NCBI GenBank assembly: GCA_020809705.1
Contig: CP085829.1
Span: 62,001-126,000 of the forward strand
Source of the DNA: Calonectria ilicicola
Lineage: Eukaryota > Ascomycota > Sordariomycetes > Hypocreales > Nectriaceae
Length of the DNA: 64,000 nucleotides
Direction of reading: 5' to 3'
Below are positions 47,480 to 58,410 of the stretch, in pieces. Position numbers and translations under genes: made by a program. Numbering within the stretch: position 1 is the stretch's first letter; each line of letters starts with the position of its first letter. The notes under the pieces are model-generated. The model was not told where the DNA came from. It worked only from the letters and a program-made list of their open reading frames with translations, and ran no database searches.

Positions 47480-47549
47480 AATGGAATAGTGCGCGGCATC
47501 GCACGCGATTTCGGAGACCGCGGGGTTCGCGGGATCCGAAAATTCCATT
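47480..47549. promoter_or_regulatory. Nested inverted repeats upstream of the NmrA-like gene
   Basis: Outer arms AATGGAAT (47480-47487) and ATTCCATT (47542-47549); inner arms TTTCGGA (47509-47515) and TCCGAAA (47535-47541); a small GTGCG/CGCAC pair at 47489-47504. The inner arms carry CGG triplets in inverted orientation. The element ends about 130 bp before the ATG. Confidence 0.4.
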
Positions 47550-47682
47550 CTAATTTCTCCGAGATTCACATCTAGGATCAATATATATTATTAGGTGCAT
47601 CATTCTCACACAATGGGGAAGAATTAAATTGATTTAATATTTGTTTCTTTCTCTCTAAGAATTCCTTTTTTACTTTTTTATT

Positions 47683-48756
47683 ATGCCTGTCCTTGCTCTC
47701 GCTGGCGGAACCTCTGCCACGCTTGGCCGAGCCATTACTACAGCGGTGTTATCTGGACGTTACACCAATACGCCATGGAAGACGGTTCTTTTGTCCAGAA
47801 CTACCAACAGACCAGATTGGCTAAAGGCCATTGATCCTCAGGGCTCACAAATTGAAGTACGGGCGGTTGATTACATGCAACCAAATTCCATGTCATTGGC
47901 ATTAACTGGTGTCGATACTGTTATTTCTGTGACATCCGCCACCGATGGATCGCAGCCCAAGATTCAAAAGAACCTGCTGCATGCCGCCATAACTGCTGGC
48001 TGTCGTCGATTTGCTCCAAGTCAATGGGGAATGGGACCGCTTGCTTATGAGAGCGGGACATTTGGCGTTTTAAGTGATGGCGTTTGGAACGACTGCCTGA
48101 ACGCCTCAGACCGAATTGAGACAGCCAGATTTAATAATGGTCTTCTTCTCAATTATTTCGGATACGGTATTCTCTCTCAAGAAACAATCTCCAAAGCGAT
48201 GAAACCAAGATTGGCGGAGCTTCAGGGCGGCTGTGGGTATGCTTCGGGAGGGGACCAAGCATTAGAAGGTGTTGCCTTTGAAGGCATTATGTCTCGTGGA
48301 GAAGGAGCATTTTTTGTGTCCCTAAAAGATGCAATTGCGGAATTACCAGTGAAGAATGACGGACAATGGGCAAGGATCGGTCTTACAAGAATGCGCGATA
48401 TTGGAAAATTTGTGGCTGCATCTCTAGAACTTCCACGCTGGCTACCAAATATGAACATCATGGGCGATATCGTTAATGGTGGAGAGTTGCTTGCACTCTG
48501 CGAAAATATTACTCAGACCAAGTTTGATTTGAAGCAGTTGGATCAGGGCACCCTGCAGCAGGAATTGGCTTCACTCCCTGAAGATGCAGACCTATTGACC
48601 CGTCTTCCTCTCGAATTTAAGGAGATTTATTGTCGGGATGAGGAAGGATTTGGTTGGTCGAACCCAACTGTCAATGAACTTTGCCCCCATGTAACGCCCA
48701 TGACAGTTGACCAATATCTACGAAAATGGTGGCCTTTCGCTGGCACTTCGTTGTAA
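47683..48756 (+). CDS. NmrA-like / isoflavone-reductase-like NAD(P)-binding protein
   Basis: Atypical short-chain reductase of 357 residues in one exon. The N-terminal Rossmann motif is LAGGTSATLGRAI, then VDTVISVTSATDGSQ and a conserved AAITAGCRRFAPSQWG block. The C-terminal RKWWPF ending is common in fungal NmrA-like proteins. These are either NADPH-dependent reductases of aromatic or polyketide compounds, or redox sensors that bind NAD(P) without catalysis. Sequence does not separate the two. It stands alone, same strand as the next carboxylesterase. Confidence 0.88.
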   Translation: MPVLALAGGTSATLGRAITTAVLSGRYTNTPWKTVLLSRTTNRPDWLKAIDPQGSQIEVRAVDYMQPNSMSLALTGVDTVISVTSATDGSQPKIQKNLLHAAITAGCRRFAPSQWGMGPLAYESGTFGVLSDGVWNDCLNASDRIETARFNNGLLLNYFGYGILSQETISKAMKPRLAELQGGCGYASGGDQALEGVAFEGIMSRGEGAFFVSLKDAIAELPVKNDGQWARIGLTRMRDIGKFVAASLELPRWLPNMNIMGDIVNGGELLALCENITQTKFDLKQLDQGTLQQELASLPEDADLLTRLPLEFKEIYCRDEEGFGWSNPTVNELCPHVTPMTVDQYLRKWWPFAGTSL

Positions 48757-49479
48757 TGGGGAGGAGGAGAAAGCCACACTGTTCTCCACTCTGTTATAAT
48801 TTATTTATAAATTCTAAAATTTTTAATTTTCTTCATCTTGGAGTAACCGAACTTCAAAAGCCCACATAGACATAGCCACCATCACACCATTCGTCATCAA
48901 GTATTGAGTCATTATTGCCAGGTTTGCACTGGATTCCGTCATATGAAGTCTCATCACTTTATTGATGATCCTGCCGTAAATTTTCTTCTCTTTCAGACTT
49001 ATGGATAGAATTTGTCATGACTGAGGCTCGACCTTTTTGGCTCCACCCCATGAGACACACGCATCCCCTGCTAGTCAATTCAGTCAGGAGAGCTGTTCTC
49101 GAGTGGCCCCACACTCCACAGGGACCAGACGACACAGCCAATGATTACGATTCAGTTGGACTCAACGACAATCTCTTTCCCTCAATCGTCGGCAAAGCCG
49201 CCTTTATTTTACCTAGCCATAATATTGTCTGTCGTCATCAAAATGACCTGAGGCTGTCTGAGTAGCCTGCGCCTCATCGACATACTAGTGCTGGGAAATT
49301 TGGTCTACGTAATACGATTTATGCCATGCACCCCCTCTTTTAATCGGCATGTGGTGGATAAACTTCAAATAATTATCCCTATATAAACCTCGTAAATCAA
49401 CAGCCCAAATTCCATTCATGCTCAATAATTTCTCCTTTAGTTATACTCCAATATTCATTCATTACTGCCTCATTACAGA
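48757..49479. other. Promoter region of the carboxylesterase
   Basis: About 720 bp. A TATA element sits at 49380-49387; a short frame at 49017-49265 has no family features. Confidence 0.45.
49380..49387 (+). promoter_or_regulatory. TATA box of the carboxylesterase gene
   Basis: TATATAAA, 100 bp before the ATG at 49480. Confidence 0.5.
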
Positions 49480-51072
49480 ATGATATTCAGTTTGGCAACT
49501 ACAGTGGCCTCTGCGGCAGTATTTTCTCGACTTGTTCACGGGCGGCTCTATGACCAAGTAATCGAAACTCAGTATGGATCCATCCAAGGTTATGCAGCTT
49601 TCAGCAGTGAGCCAGCAGGCAACCTTTCGAACTGGAAAGACATCACAGTTTGGAAGGGGATTCCCTTTGCCGGTACCACTGGCGGGGAAAACCGTTGGAG
49701 GGCTCCTCAACCTGTCACCTCTTGGAATAATACCCTGGATGCAAAGGAGTTTGGGAATATATGTCCTTCGTCTACCCAAGGGAGCTATGGTTTTACCATT
49801 GATGAGGACTGTCTGAATCTCAACATATGGAGTCCCGCCAGTTCTGTCGACGATAGGCTCCCTGTGGTGATATGGTCTTACCCGGCATTTTCAACCGCTG
49901 CATTTTTTGACGGTGGTGGACTGGCTGATAAAGGCGTTATATCCGTCACTTACAACTATCGCACTGGTTCATTTGGCTGGCTTGCACATCCTGAGCTTTC
50001 GGAGGAGTTCTCGGCTGAAACAGGCCACAACAGCTCTGGAAATTGGGGCATGCTCGACCAGTTTGAAGCAGTCAAGTGGGTTCACGCAAATATCGCAGCG
50101 TTCGGGGGTGATCCCAATCGTATTACTGTTATGGGTCAATCGGCAGGCTCTGCCGCCACACAGCATATTCTCAACAGCAAATTGACAAGCGGACTTATCA
50201 ACGGAGCCATCATCCAGAGCGGAGTTCGTGATCCGCATGATCCTTTATGTTCAAGCCTTGCCGAAAACTACCTGACACTTGATGTTGCTCTAGCACAAGG
50301 TGTCAAGTATGTGGCTAGCAAAAATGTTTCTTCTATTTCGGGACTGCGAAAATTGTCCATGGAAGTCCTTACAGAGACTCTGAAGACTTCGTCATCTGAA
50401 AGCGAATGGTCGTTCACCGCAACTTTGGATTATTATGCGATGCCTGATACGTACTACAATACTTTGCTCATGGGTCTTTCTCAAGATGTGCCCGTCATCA
50501 CTGGTAACGCACGCGATGAGAGCGGAGCGGAATATGGGCTGAATATGACTCTCAAGGAGTATCAATCTAATCTAACTGAGACTTATGGTTCAAGATGGTC
50601 AAAAAAGTTCTTCAATCAGTATCCGGCCTTTGATTCAAAGACAGCAGCAGCCGCCTACAATACCCACTGGACTGACCGTTCCAAGATTGGGACATGGAAC
50701 TGGGCAAAATTGTGGGCTTCTGCTAAGAGCAGCCCTGTTTATACCTACATCTGGGATCATGCGCCTCCGGGTCAATCCCAAGGCGCCTACCACATGTCGG
50801 AGATCTTCTATGTCATGAATAATCTATATGCAACAACTACTACCCCATGGAAGAACGAAGACTATGAAATTGCGTCTAAAATGAGCTCTTACTGGGTGAA
50901 TTTCATCAAGACTGGAAACCCAAATGGTAACGGGTTGGCTACTTGGAAATCATCGGGAGAGAAATCGACTGTACAGCGGTTGGGCGATGGCTTCGGTACG
51001 ATTTCGATTACCTCTTCTCAAGGTCAGATTGATGTGGTAAAGTCCTGGTTTAAGACTTTAGTGACATTTTGA
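49480..51072 (+). CDS. Secreted type-B carboxylesterase with altered oxyanion hole
   Basis: Alpha/beta hydrolase of 530 residues in one exon, with a signal peptide (hydrophobic ATTVASAAVFSRL, cleavage near VHG). The triad is visible: Ser221 in MGQSAGSAA, Glu in ARDESGAEYG and His in GAYHMSEIFYV. Other marks are WKGIPFAGTTGGENRW, EDCLNLNIWSP and YNYRTGSFGWLAHPEL. The oxyanion hole, normally an H/Y-GGG-F/W-like turn, reads WSYPAFSTAAFF at residues 132-143, so the glycines are replaced by Pro-Ala. The frame is otherwise free of damage. It could be an esterase with changed specificity, weak activity, or a non-catalytic homologue. Several N-glycosylation sequons (NLS, NNT, NSS, NMT, NLT) fit secretion. 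Confidence 0.92.
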   Translation: MIFSLATTVASAAVFSRLVHGRLYDQVIETQYGSIQGYAAFSSEPAGNLSNWKDITVWKGIPFAGTTGGENRWRAPQPVTSWNNTLDAKEFGNICPSSTQGSYGFTIDEDCLNLNIWSPASSVDDRLPVVIWSYPAFSTAAFFDGGGLADKGVISVTYNYRTGSFGWLAHPELSEEFSAETGHNSSGNWGMLDQFEAVKWVHANIAAFGGDPNRITVMGQSAGSAATQHILNSKLTSGLINGAIIQSGVRDPHDPLCSSLAENYLTLDVALAQGVKYVASKNVSSISGLRKLSMEVLTETLKTSSSESEWSFTATLDYYAMPDTYYNTLLMGLSQDVPVITGNARDESGAEYGLNMTLKEYQSNLTETYGSRWSKKFFNQYPAFDSKTAAAAYNTHWTDRSKIGTWNWAKLWASAKSSPVYTYIWDHAPPGQSQGAYHMSEIFYVMNNLYATTTTPWKNEDYEIASKMSSYWVNFIKTGNPNGNGLATWKSSGEKSTVQRLGDGFGTISITSSQGQIDVVKSWFKTLVTF

Positions 51073-51278
51073 ATTTTTTCCGCCTTTCTTTTCGACGGCG
51101 GGAATATGTAGTCTATTTAATATAGATCAAGCAGTAGGGACCTCAGAGATCCAGCAATATCCTTCTCTATTCTTTATATTACCCATGCGCCTTCTGAACA
51201 AGGAATTGGCTTTCAATTTTAAGAACTACCTGGATAAAATCAAACTCTTCATCTTCTTCAAAAAGGCCAACCACAGAT

Positions 51279-52994
51279 TCATACTATAGTGTCAGTCATC
51301 AAGACATTTTCTCCAATGCCTACACCCGTATTTTGATAGTAGTATATGCTAGCACCTTGATCCTTGCCATGTGGCTTCAAAGAAACTAAAAACATGCGGT
51401 TTTTCTCTGGAATATCCGAACTCTCTCTTACTACCCCTAGACCGAATTCTTCGAGGGCCACAATTCTTTCAAGAATCCGGAAGGCCACGGAACCTATGAT
51501 TGTGCCTTCTGCATGTGAGCTTCGAGAAAGTAGGTCAATGGCAGACCTGCGGACATTGGGGTTTCTGCATCTTAAAACAAGTCGAAATAGAGGGAAGAAG
51601 ACCCCACTACCTAATGATGCATACATTTTGCCTTTATGATCTGGCCGACATGTAGAAGCAGCGGAGGCCCAAGACAATATATTGCGAAATGTATCTTCGT
51701 AGTCATCCCAAAGTAGTTCGGACGCCCCATTGGCCGGTCCATATAAATGCAAATATGTATCAAGCGACCACAGATGACACATGCAGAGATATTGGTTCTC
51801 CGAATCTGACAGGTTATTAAGTTGAGTGTATACAAGTGTATGAAACATTTGCTCCCATGTTTGAAGTAATTTATGGCATAATGGCCGAATATTTGAAGTC
51901 ACTGTGGAGGTATGTACCAGCTCCCGATTGATACGATGGGCCATGTTGACCACGATATCCAGGTGATGGGATGCCTCTTTGAAAGTAGAAAAGGCAGATG
52001 GAAGTGGATAGAGAATAGGAGGACCAGAGCGTGGCTGAAAAGATGGAACTGCGGTTCGTTTGAGCTAGGGAAGGTAAGCCGCTTTGCTGTGTTTATGAGT
52101 AATCTTTACGAACCTGAATGAAATAGGTATCTATTTGAAGAAATGCTGACAGAAATGTCTCTAATGAATGATTGGAGCGAAGGATAGTGTTTGATTCATG
52201 AAAAAGCTTCAATCCATTAAAAGCCAACATTGTGGAGTTGTGATTATTACCCAACAATGACTATACGTAAAGTTAGTATATACCTACTCCGTTCATAAAG
52301 ACAGGGAGAAAAACAAGCCTCAATGCAAGTGAACAGAAGACAGGAAGTGAGAGAAATGATTTTGGATCCGGCTGAATTGTCGAACCGCCTATGCCACTGC
52401 TGTTGTTGTTGCTGCTGCTGTTGCAGTGCTAGCCCATAATGATATAGACTTAGTTTTGTTTTAATATCCATAGGAGCTCGAAGTCCTTCTCCAAGGCTCG
52501 CATGCCATGTAGGAATGCTTTCCAGGAGCATGCTCAGTGAAACGGCGCAGCGGAAGATTGTAGCATTAGTGTGGGCAATTGGCAACACGAGATTCTCCCA
52601 AATAGTCTGGTCTAAACTGACTGAAAGCATGTGGATGCCCTGTTCACGAAAGAAAGCGAACGATCTAGCGTCACTTGCATGCTCAGAGAGCATTTGTGGG
52701 GAGCTGGGCCTTTGGACCAACTGCAATTGGCTATTTGCTGGGGGCAGGCCTTCGCATTCGTACCCTCCTTTTGAGCCTATTGCCTTGTGAGTATTAAATT
52801 TGGAACAAATTGGCACACTCTCATCACACTTCACATGCCTCAACCTGTCGTGTCACATTAACTTAGAAATCTGGCTCATCCATTATACTCCAAGGCTACG
52901 AAAGTTGTTGATCCACTTACCTACATGTAAGGCACCCAGATCTGCGCCTGGGGGCCCAGGCTTTCTTGCGCTGGTGAGACTTCACCTTTGTCAT
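51279..52994 (-). CDS. Zn2Cys6 transcription factor with a disrupted zinc cluster
   Basis: Regulator of 510 residues from four exons (52994-52921, 52844-52319, 52260-52114, 52064-51279), all phases consistent. The first three cysteines form GCLTCRLRHVKC, then DESVPIC and SKF, where the fifth Cys should be. A 21-nt stretch at 52777-52797 (ending CAATAG on the coding strand) looks like an intron remnant: deleting it gives SKC then SKGGYEC, the exact CX2CX6C spacing. As it stands the cluster lacks Cys5 and has seven extra residues. The intron 52261-52318 starts GCTTGT, a GC donor. A nine-Gln run lies at about 52397-52424. The fungal C-terminal domain (GNNHNSTMLAFNGLKLF, FLQIDTYF) looks intact, so DNA binding is probably lost but expression is possible. 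Confidence 0.78.
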
Positions 52995-53659
52995 TGTGAC
53001 GATGCAGTGTGAGAGTACTGGCCAACGATGGGCAGGTGGGGACTTGGTTTATACCATGTGCGACCACTCTACTAACTAGCAATGCCCCCTTGGATGCAAA
53101 TATGGACCCACCCGGGCTCGTTTCATTTCAATCGCGTTGGTGGCCATTGCGTTGATACTTTCCCTCGCTCATTTGGTCTCATTCGCTTTCTCGAGACCTT
53201 GTGGTGGAAAACAAATACCAAAGGGAGGAAAGCCTTGCATTGCCATGCAAACAACAGCTGAGTATATTATTTGGCTCCCTTTGCAAATTTCTAGGGATGT
53301 AGCAGATGCGGGTGAGGGATCGAAATTTCTTCTGATAGCTTTAGTGGTGGCGCTGTTCCCCTTGCGATTTTAGTGTGGAGTAAATGAGCCGAACAGTTAT
53401 GGGGGTTAGCCCCGTAGAAATCTTCCCGACACGTAACGCGATCGCAGCACAGGCTGTAATCAATTCTATTGGCTGCGTCGTCTGGGCCCTGTCGTATGAC
53501 GTCAAAACGGACTATGCCGCCTCAATCCGGGATGTTACTAGATTAGTTGCCCCACCCGTGAATGGGACAAGGGGAGATCTTTTGTGGCGACCAAACTATA
53601 GTATTTCCTTGCTATGGCCGAGGACTTTCGAATAAGGAGGGAGGATGAACTGCCTGGTT

Positions 53660-53682
53660 GGTTAGGTCGAGCCGACCTAGCC
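53660..53682. repeat. Imperfect palindrome with 10-bp arms
   Basis: GGTTAGGTCG, spacer AGC, CGACCTAGCC; one mismatch in the arms. Its right 15 bp recur in inverted orientation at 43161-43175. Confidence 0.5.
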
Positions 53683-54005
53683 TTTTTGTTCTAGCGCTTC
53701 TACGGCCTCTTTCTCACCTCGTGAGTAACAAGCAAGGCTATAACTATTTATTGGTAATTGTATCCACGCGGATGCATTGAGTAAAACCTTAACTACATCC
53801 TAGGCTTCAAGTTTCCTTTAACGCGTGTGACCAGGCCTCGCCTGGAATTTCTGCCTAGTGGTATAGCTGCACGGGTACCGGAATGATTTTGGCGTGCTTT
53901 CTGCTTGCAGGGACCTGTCTACGCGAATCCCCGTTGGCGTTTGTCACTCGGTAATGAATGCTTCGTCCTGGCTGACCGCTTTCTACGAGCTTGCAGAAAC
54001 TCATT

Positions 54006-54012
54006 TATAAAA
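54006..54012 (+). promoter_or_regulatory. TATA box of the beta-lactamase-fold pseudogene
   Basis: TATAAAA, 92 bp before the ATG at 54098; retained although the gene is broken. Confidence 0.4.
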
Positions 54013-54097
54013 GATACATCGGCCATCCTGACATTTGGCTGGTTATAGTTAGTTCGCGGCAAAAGTTGGGATCTCATACCATCTGACTTAAACCAAA

Positions 54098-55583
54098 ATG
54101 GAATCTTTCGATAAAGTTGTTGATGATTTCCTCCATTCTCTGACCAAAGAGCAGCAACCTCTCACTCGGGTCACGTTTGGAGCTGTGGGTCGAGATGGTG
54201 ACTCGCCCTCCCATAGCCTAATTTTCTTTGACTGCTATTCACTTTACTAATGACAAAACCTCAAGGCTCCCTGAATTATTCCCAATGTTTTGACGACAAG
54301 TCAGGAAGTTCATCTGACTCCTCTTGGACTGATGCCGTTCACTGGGTCGCCTCCTGCACCAAGTTGATAACAACTATCGCTCTGCTACAGTGCGTTGAGA
54401 AAGGGTTACTTGACCAAGACATCGCAATCACTCCACCAGAATGGAGGAATCCACAAGTCTTAATTGGCTTTGGTGAAAATGGCTAGCCTATGTTTCTTCC
54501 GGGTCGGTCAATCATCACTCTCAGGTAACGCAAACCTCGATTTGATTGTATTTTGCGAGTAGACTGGTTACTAGTGCGTAAGGGGTTTCTAGGAATCTTT
54601 TGACTCATTCCGGCGGAATGTCTTATGCATGAATGCGTCCGTTGGTGGTACATCATGAAGAACTTCATGATCCCCTTGCTCCTATCCGCCAACCATTATA
54701 TTTTGATCCATAAAATCCTCGATTAAAACTCACAAACTACTTAGAAAGGTTCATATCATCTTTTCCTTGTGGCCGATTCAGGCGAGCAGTGGATATACTC
54801 TCCAAGTATCGACTGGGCCGGCTTGATGGTGAGTAACGATGTTTCATTAGCTTCTCTGATTTTATTGTTTACACATACTAACAATCATACTAGGTTGAAC
54901 GTGTGAATGGAGCCATGAAACTGGGGGAATACACGAAACTGTTTATCTTTGATCCCCTTGGCATCCGGGATGCCACCTTTCATCTTGAACATCGTGAGGA
55001 CATGCGATCACGTAAAGTGAAGTTATGGGAAAGAGCATCTAGAGGACTCTAAGAGATGAAGACTCCCTTTTGGCCTGACCCCATTGTCGATTATATGGGC
55101 GGTAGAGGCTTGTACTCGACTGTAGATGAGCTCTCAAAGCTCTACCGGGGTCTTTTACGAGGAGATATTGTGCATATGGACATTATCAAGTCAATGTTCC
55201 AGCCACAACTTGTCAGAACGGACGGTCTTGACAATCCAGAAGACATTCCGATCGAGCATCGAAACGGAATTAGAAACACCATTCCCAACGGCCTACCAGT
55301 AAATTTCGGTCTTGGGGGCCGGCTAAACACTGTCGCGGTGCCAGGAAAACGTCTATCGCACTCAATGACTTGGTCGGGGATGCCGAATTGCTATTGGGTA
55401 AGTTGGAAGTGCTCATGTTTGAAATTTATGAATATTTTAGCTAATAAAGTAAATCAGTGGATGGACTTAGATAGTGGCGTTGCTGGTGTATGCCTCTCTC
55501 AACTTTTGCCAACGGGGGATACAAAAGTGGTCCAGCTCCTTTCTGGGTTCGAGAAAGCCATGTATGCAAGCAAAGCCAGATAA
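54098..55583 (+). pseudogene. Beta-lactamase-fold serine hydrolase / transesterase pseudogene
   Basis: Related to fungal class-C beta-lactamase-like esterases and acyltransferases. The N-terminus MESFDKVVDDFL, the SxxK region (WVASCTKLITTIA), ITPPEWRNPQVL, LLTHSGG, GAMKLGEYTKLFIFDPLGIRDATF and GGRGLYSTVDELSKLYRGLL are all recognisable, and the C-terminus VNFGLGGRLN, then a join to WMDLDSGVAGVC, is family-like. It is broken by a TAG at 54484-54486 (ENG-stop-PMF), a TGA at 54630-54632, a TAA near 54711-54713 and a TAA at 55050-55052. With at least four stops it is more degraded than the pseudogenes at the left end. Confidence 0.85.
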
Positions 55584-56155
55584 GTTCCTTTGATATAACT
55601 CTGTATATAAAAAAATTAATTCCTTGTTGCAATGAAACACCTCTACAAAATTCTCTAATAGTCTGCAATGGTAAATTTATACTTAGCCCTAGGTTGACGT
55701 GGGGGGCTAGACAAATTGAAGGGCAATCTAATCGGCGCCAGGGTTGTCCGCAGGTTGGCGTGAAGACTACTATACTATATTGAGCTAATGAATCCGTTTG
55801 AGCTAGCGGGTAGGTTTGCTTTAAAGAACATGTAAAGTACCATGAACCTTGCTGAAGCAGAAAAACATTGCTCTATCGTGGCGGGGTGGACGAGGAAATT
55901 AGACATGCTCCTTTTTATCCCAGATATTAGCAAATATTTACCATTGGGTCCGAGCGATCAATATTCATGGTTCTATGCTATAACATAATAATATTTGGTT
56001 GATAATATCTAGCGCGGATTGGTGTTACCTAGACACAGTGCACTTGGATAGGATTCACTGAGTGAGGTGGTTGAATTCTAACTACAACTCTGAGAACAAA
56101 GCAATGCGAAATTGAAGCTTCCCCCAGAGATTTACATAGTTGATTACAAATGACT
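55584..56155. other. Intergenic region
   Basis: AT-rich flank between two pseudogenes; nothing recognised. Confidence 0.4.
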
Positions 56156-56530
56156 GTATGCTCTGGTTATATCCAGCACAGTTTGACTAAAGTCTATCCA
56201 GTCGAGACCACTTGCTTGAGCAATGTCTGCCGCTTCATATTTTGGACCGCCGGGAATGAATTTGAAGCCAGTGGTATAACCAGTACCTAAAATACCCTTT
56301 GGTATGGATCTTGCTTTTCTGGGTATTTAGTACGCAGCAAATCCACAACGCCCTGGGGATGGACCCAGCCGCTTGTAGGTAATAGTCGCTTTCCATTGGC
56401 CAGATCCGCATGCTGGATCGAAAAGGCAGCTAGACTAGCGACGTCACAGACGTCAACATAAGGACCGTAACCGACAAAGTCATCTTGAGACCGAGCCATT
56501 TCCATGGTCGGAAGGAGAGTTCTCTATGGA
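56156..56530 (-). pseudogene. C-terminal remnant of an NAD-dependent epimerase / dihydroflavonol-reductase-like protein
   Basis: The minus strand encodes VGYGPYVDVCDVASLAAFS, NGKRLLPTSGWVHPQ and DLLRTKYPEKQ, then in another frame GTGYTTGFKFIPGGPKYEAA and ASGLDWIDFSQTVLD. Together these are the last 100 or so residues of an extended short-chain reductase. A frameshift lies near 56305. No N-terminal Rossmann domain (GxxGxxG) can be found upstream, so most of the gene is gone. Confidence 0.7.
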
Positions 56531-58410
56531 AATAGTTCTGTCCGACAAAGACATCGTAAAGACGAATCCCAAAGCATAGAACGGATTTCTATAGATCAAA
56601 GAAGATTTGCGTAGGCACTTTGGCGACTGACAAGTGGTTTGAGTTGTCTTAATGACTTCGAACCACCACTCTGGCTTTTATAGAAAATCGTCTCGTTACA
56701 TTACTATCCTTATGTTTTAGACACAGCCGAGCTTCCGAGATGATCTTGACGATTACAAACACACCATAGTGCTCCATTTTGAGATGATGGCGACGTCGCC
56801 ATGCGGAGACTCTAGTGTATTCACTTGCCACCAATACCTAGACGAACCATCGCCCTCACAAAGACCTTTTTGCACCCCATCTGCCAGGGATATCCATAAA
56901 CTCCGATGGCAAAATACACGTGCAGAATGTTCCATGTGTGTATTAAATCTGACGATGCCTGTTGGGGTCTCCGCAGCGAGCTTAGACCGGCTTGCGGCCT
57001 GACAATTCGGGGTGATGCCGAGGCTTATTTAACTAGTTTATCACACTATATGACGTTGCGGTGAGCATGAAACTGAGTAACCGGATGAGTGGGGCTTGCA
57101 TTGATCTGAGGGCTCGGTGTATCTCAACTAGTCGAATTCACGGTGTTGAGCTGATCTTGCACGATAGTCCATAGCTCAAACTTTCTTGAGTGGATACTGT
57201 TGAACCTTACAGAACCGTCGAACTTCGATTGTCGCACCAATGAAAATTCTGCTTAAACACGATTATATGCTAAAAATTATTAAATGTGAAGTGCGGTTTT
57301 ACAAGCTGATTGTCGATCCTCAATCCAAGATGAACCTCTCAAGCCACGAAAGAGCCATCATGTTCGATCATGAATGCGACCCAACTCGACTGGAATTTGG
57401 ACTACCTGCCTGACTCTAATGACCCTGGCACTCGTCGGTCATCCTGCAAAAAAAGACCTCTTTCAGACTTATCGGCTTAATTATTGCCCTACATGTTGAT
57501 CATGTGCCAATTAGGATGCATTATTTTTCACTACGTTCTCCTTTTGACAAGTGATTAGTATCGGCCTTGCACTCCCCGAGCGAATCACACGGACGCAAAT
57601 TTCAGGGTTCGTTTCAGTCCTGTTGGTGTCCCCGTGTCCAACGCTAACTTGAACCAGAAATGCTTGGACCAATAATTTCTGAAGTCATGGGGACTCTTCA
57701 CTCTTCACAATTCGACCAACCCACTTATTTGTTAAACACAAGAAAGATACCGAGGTATTCATCCTTGAACATCATCTCTTCGATTCAGGCCAGATGGTTT
57801 AACCAGCCAATGCGCGCATCAGCAGCACCTGCCCGATTCACTTTCTTGGCATTTAGTTAGTTTCGCTGTGGGTTTACAAAGTTTCAACGGTCTGATCCTC
57901 AAAACATTGACTCATTCAAACCACTAGTGTGTGACACGAAAATCAATATACAGATGATTTGTTGAAACTTGAACTATTGCGCTTCTTTCCTAAGTCTACC
58001 CTGACTTGTGCGAAAACCCTGCCATGCAATGAAGCTGGTGCTTGACATGAAACAATCCAGTATGTCAATTTCATCCGTTAAAGACGATGCGACTATCGTG
58101 GCCACCCTAATGTAGTGATCTGGTCAATGCCGGATAAGTCGGTGTTTTGACGGTCCTACCCCCCTGTGCTACGGCTCCTCTCGGCGCACTAGTTCAGGGA
58201 TGATAAGCCGCTCACGCCTCTCACTTTCGCCAGTGTCGCACTGTCGATGCCACAGTCAGCCACTAATTCCTGTCGAATTTGAGGCAACGCATCATGCGTG
58301 TCCGTGCGGTGCGCTAGCACGCTTAGTGAACCCGGGCCCGCAATACAATAAATAGCGTTGAGGAGCCAAGACACTCCTACTTCTTTTGCCTCGTAGTCCT
58401 AAATTGAAGC
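56531..58410. other. Gene-poor interval, about 1.9 kb
   Basis: Only short chance-like frames on both strands (56649-57002, 57660-57860, 58189-58374). Upstream part of the lost epimerase gene may lie here beyond recognition. Confidence 0.35.

Larger units (their letters stand above)
46623..47682. other. Intergenic region with AT microsatellite and inverted repeats
   Basis: About 1 kb. It contains (AT)8 at 46767-46782 and nested inverted repeats at 47480-47549 upstream of the NmrA-like gene; no gene is supported. Confidence 0.5.
52995..54097. other. Intergenic region with a palindrome
   Basis: About 1.1 kb. It contains a 23-bp imperfect palindrome at 53660-53682 and a TATA element at 54006-54012. 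Short frames at 53137-53635 have no family features. Confidence 0.4.

Noticed and set aside
51279..52994. Frameshift near 52260-52320 in the regulator
   Set aside because: A GC-AG intron at 52261-52318 restores phase and the conserved GNNHN block, so no frameshift is needed.
53137..53635. Short frames resembling a small membrane protein
   Set aside because: No conserved features; hydrophobic start alone is not enough.
56649..57002. Short overlapping frames upstream of the epimerase remnant
   Set aside because: No Rossmann motif or other epimerase feature was found.
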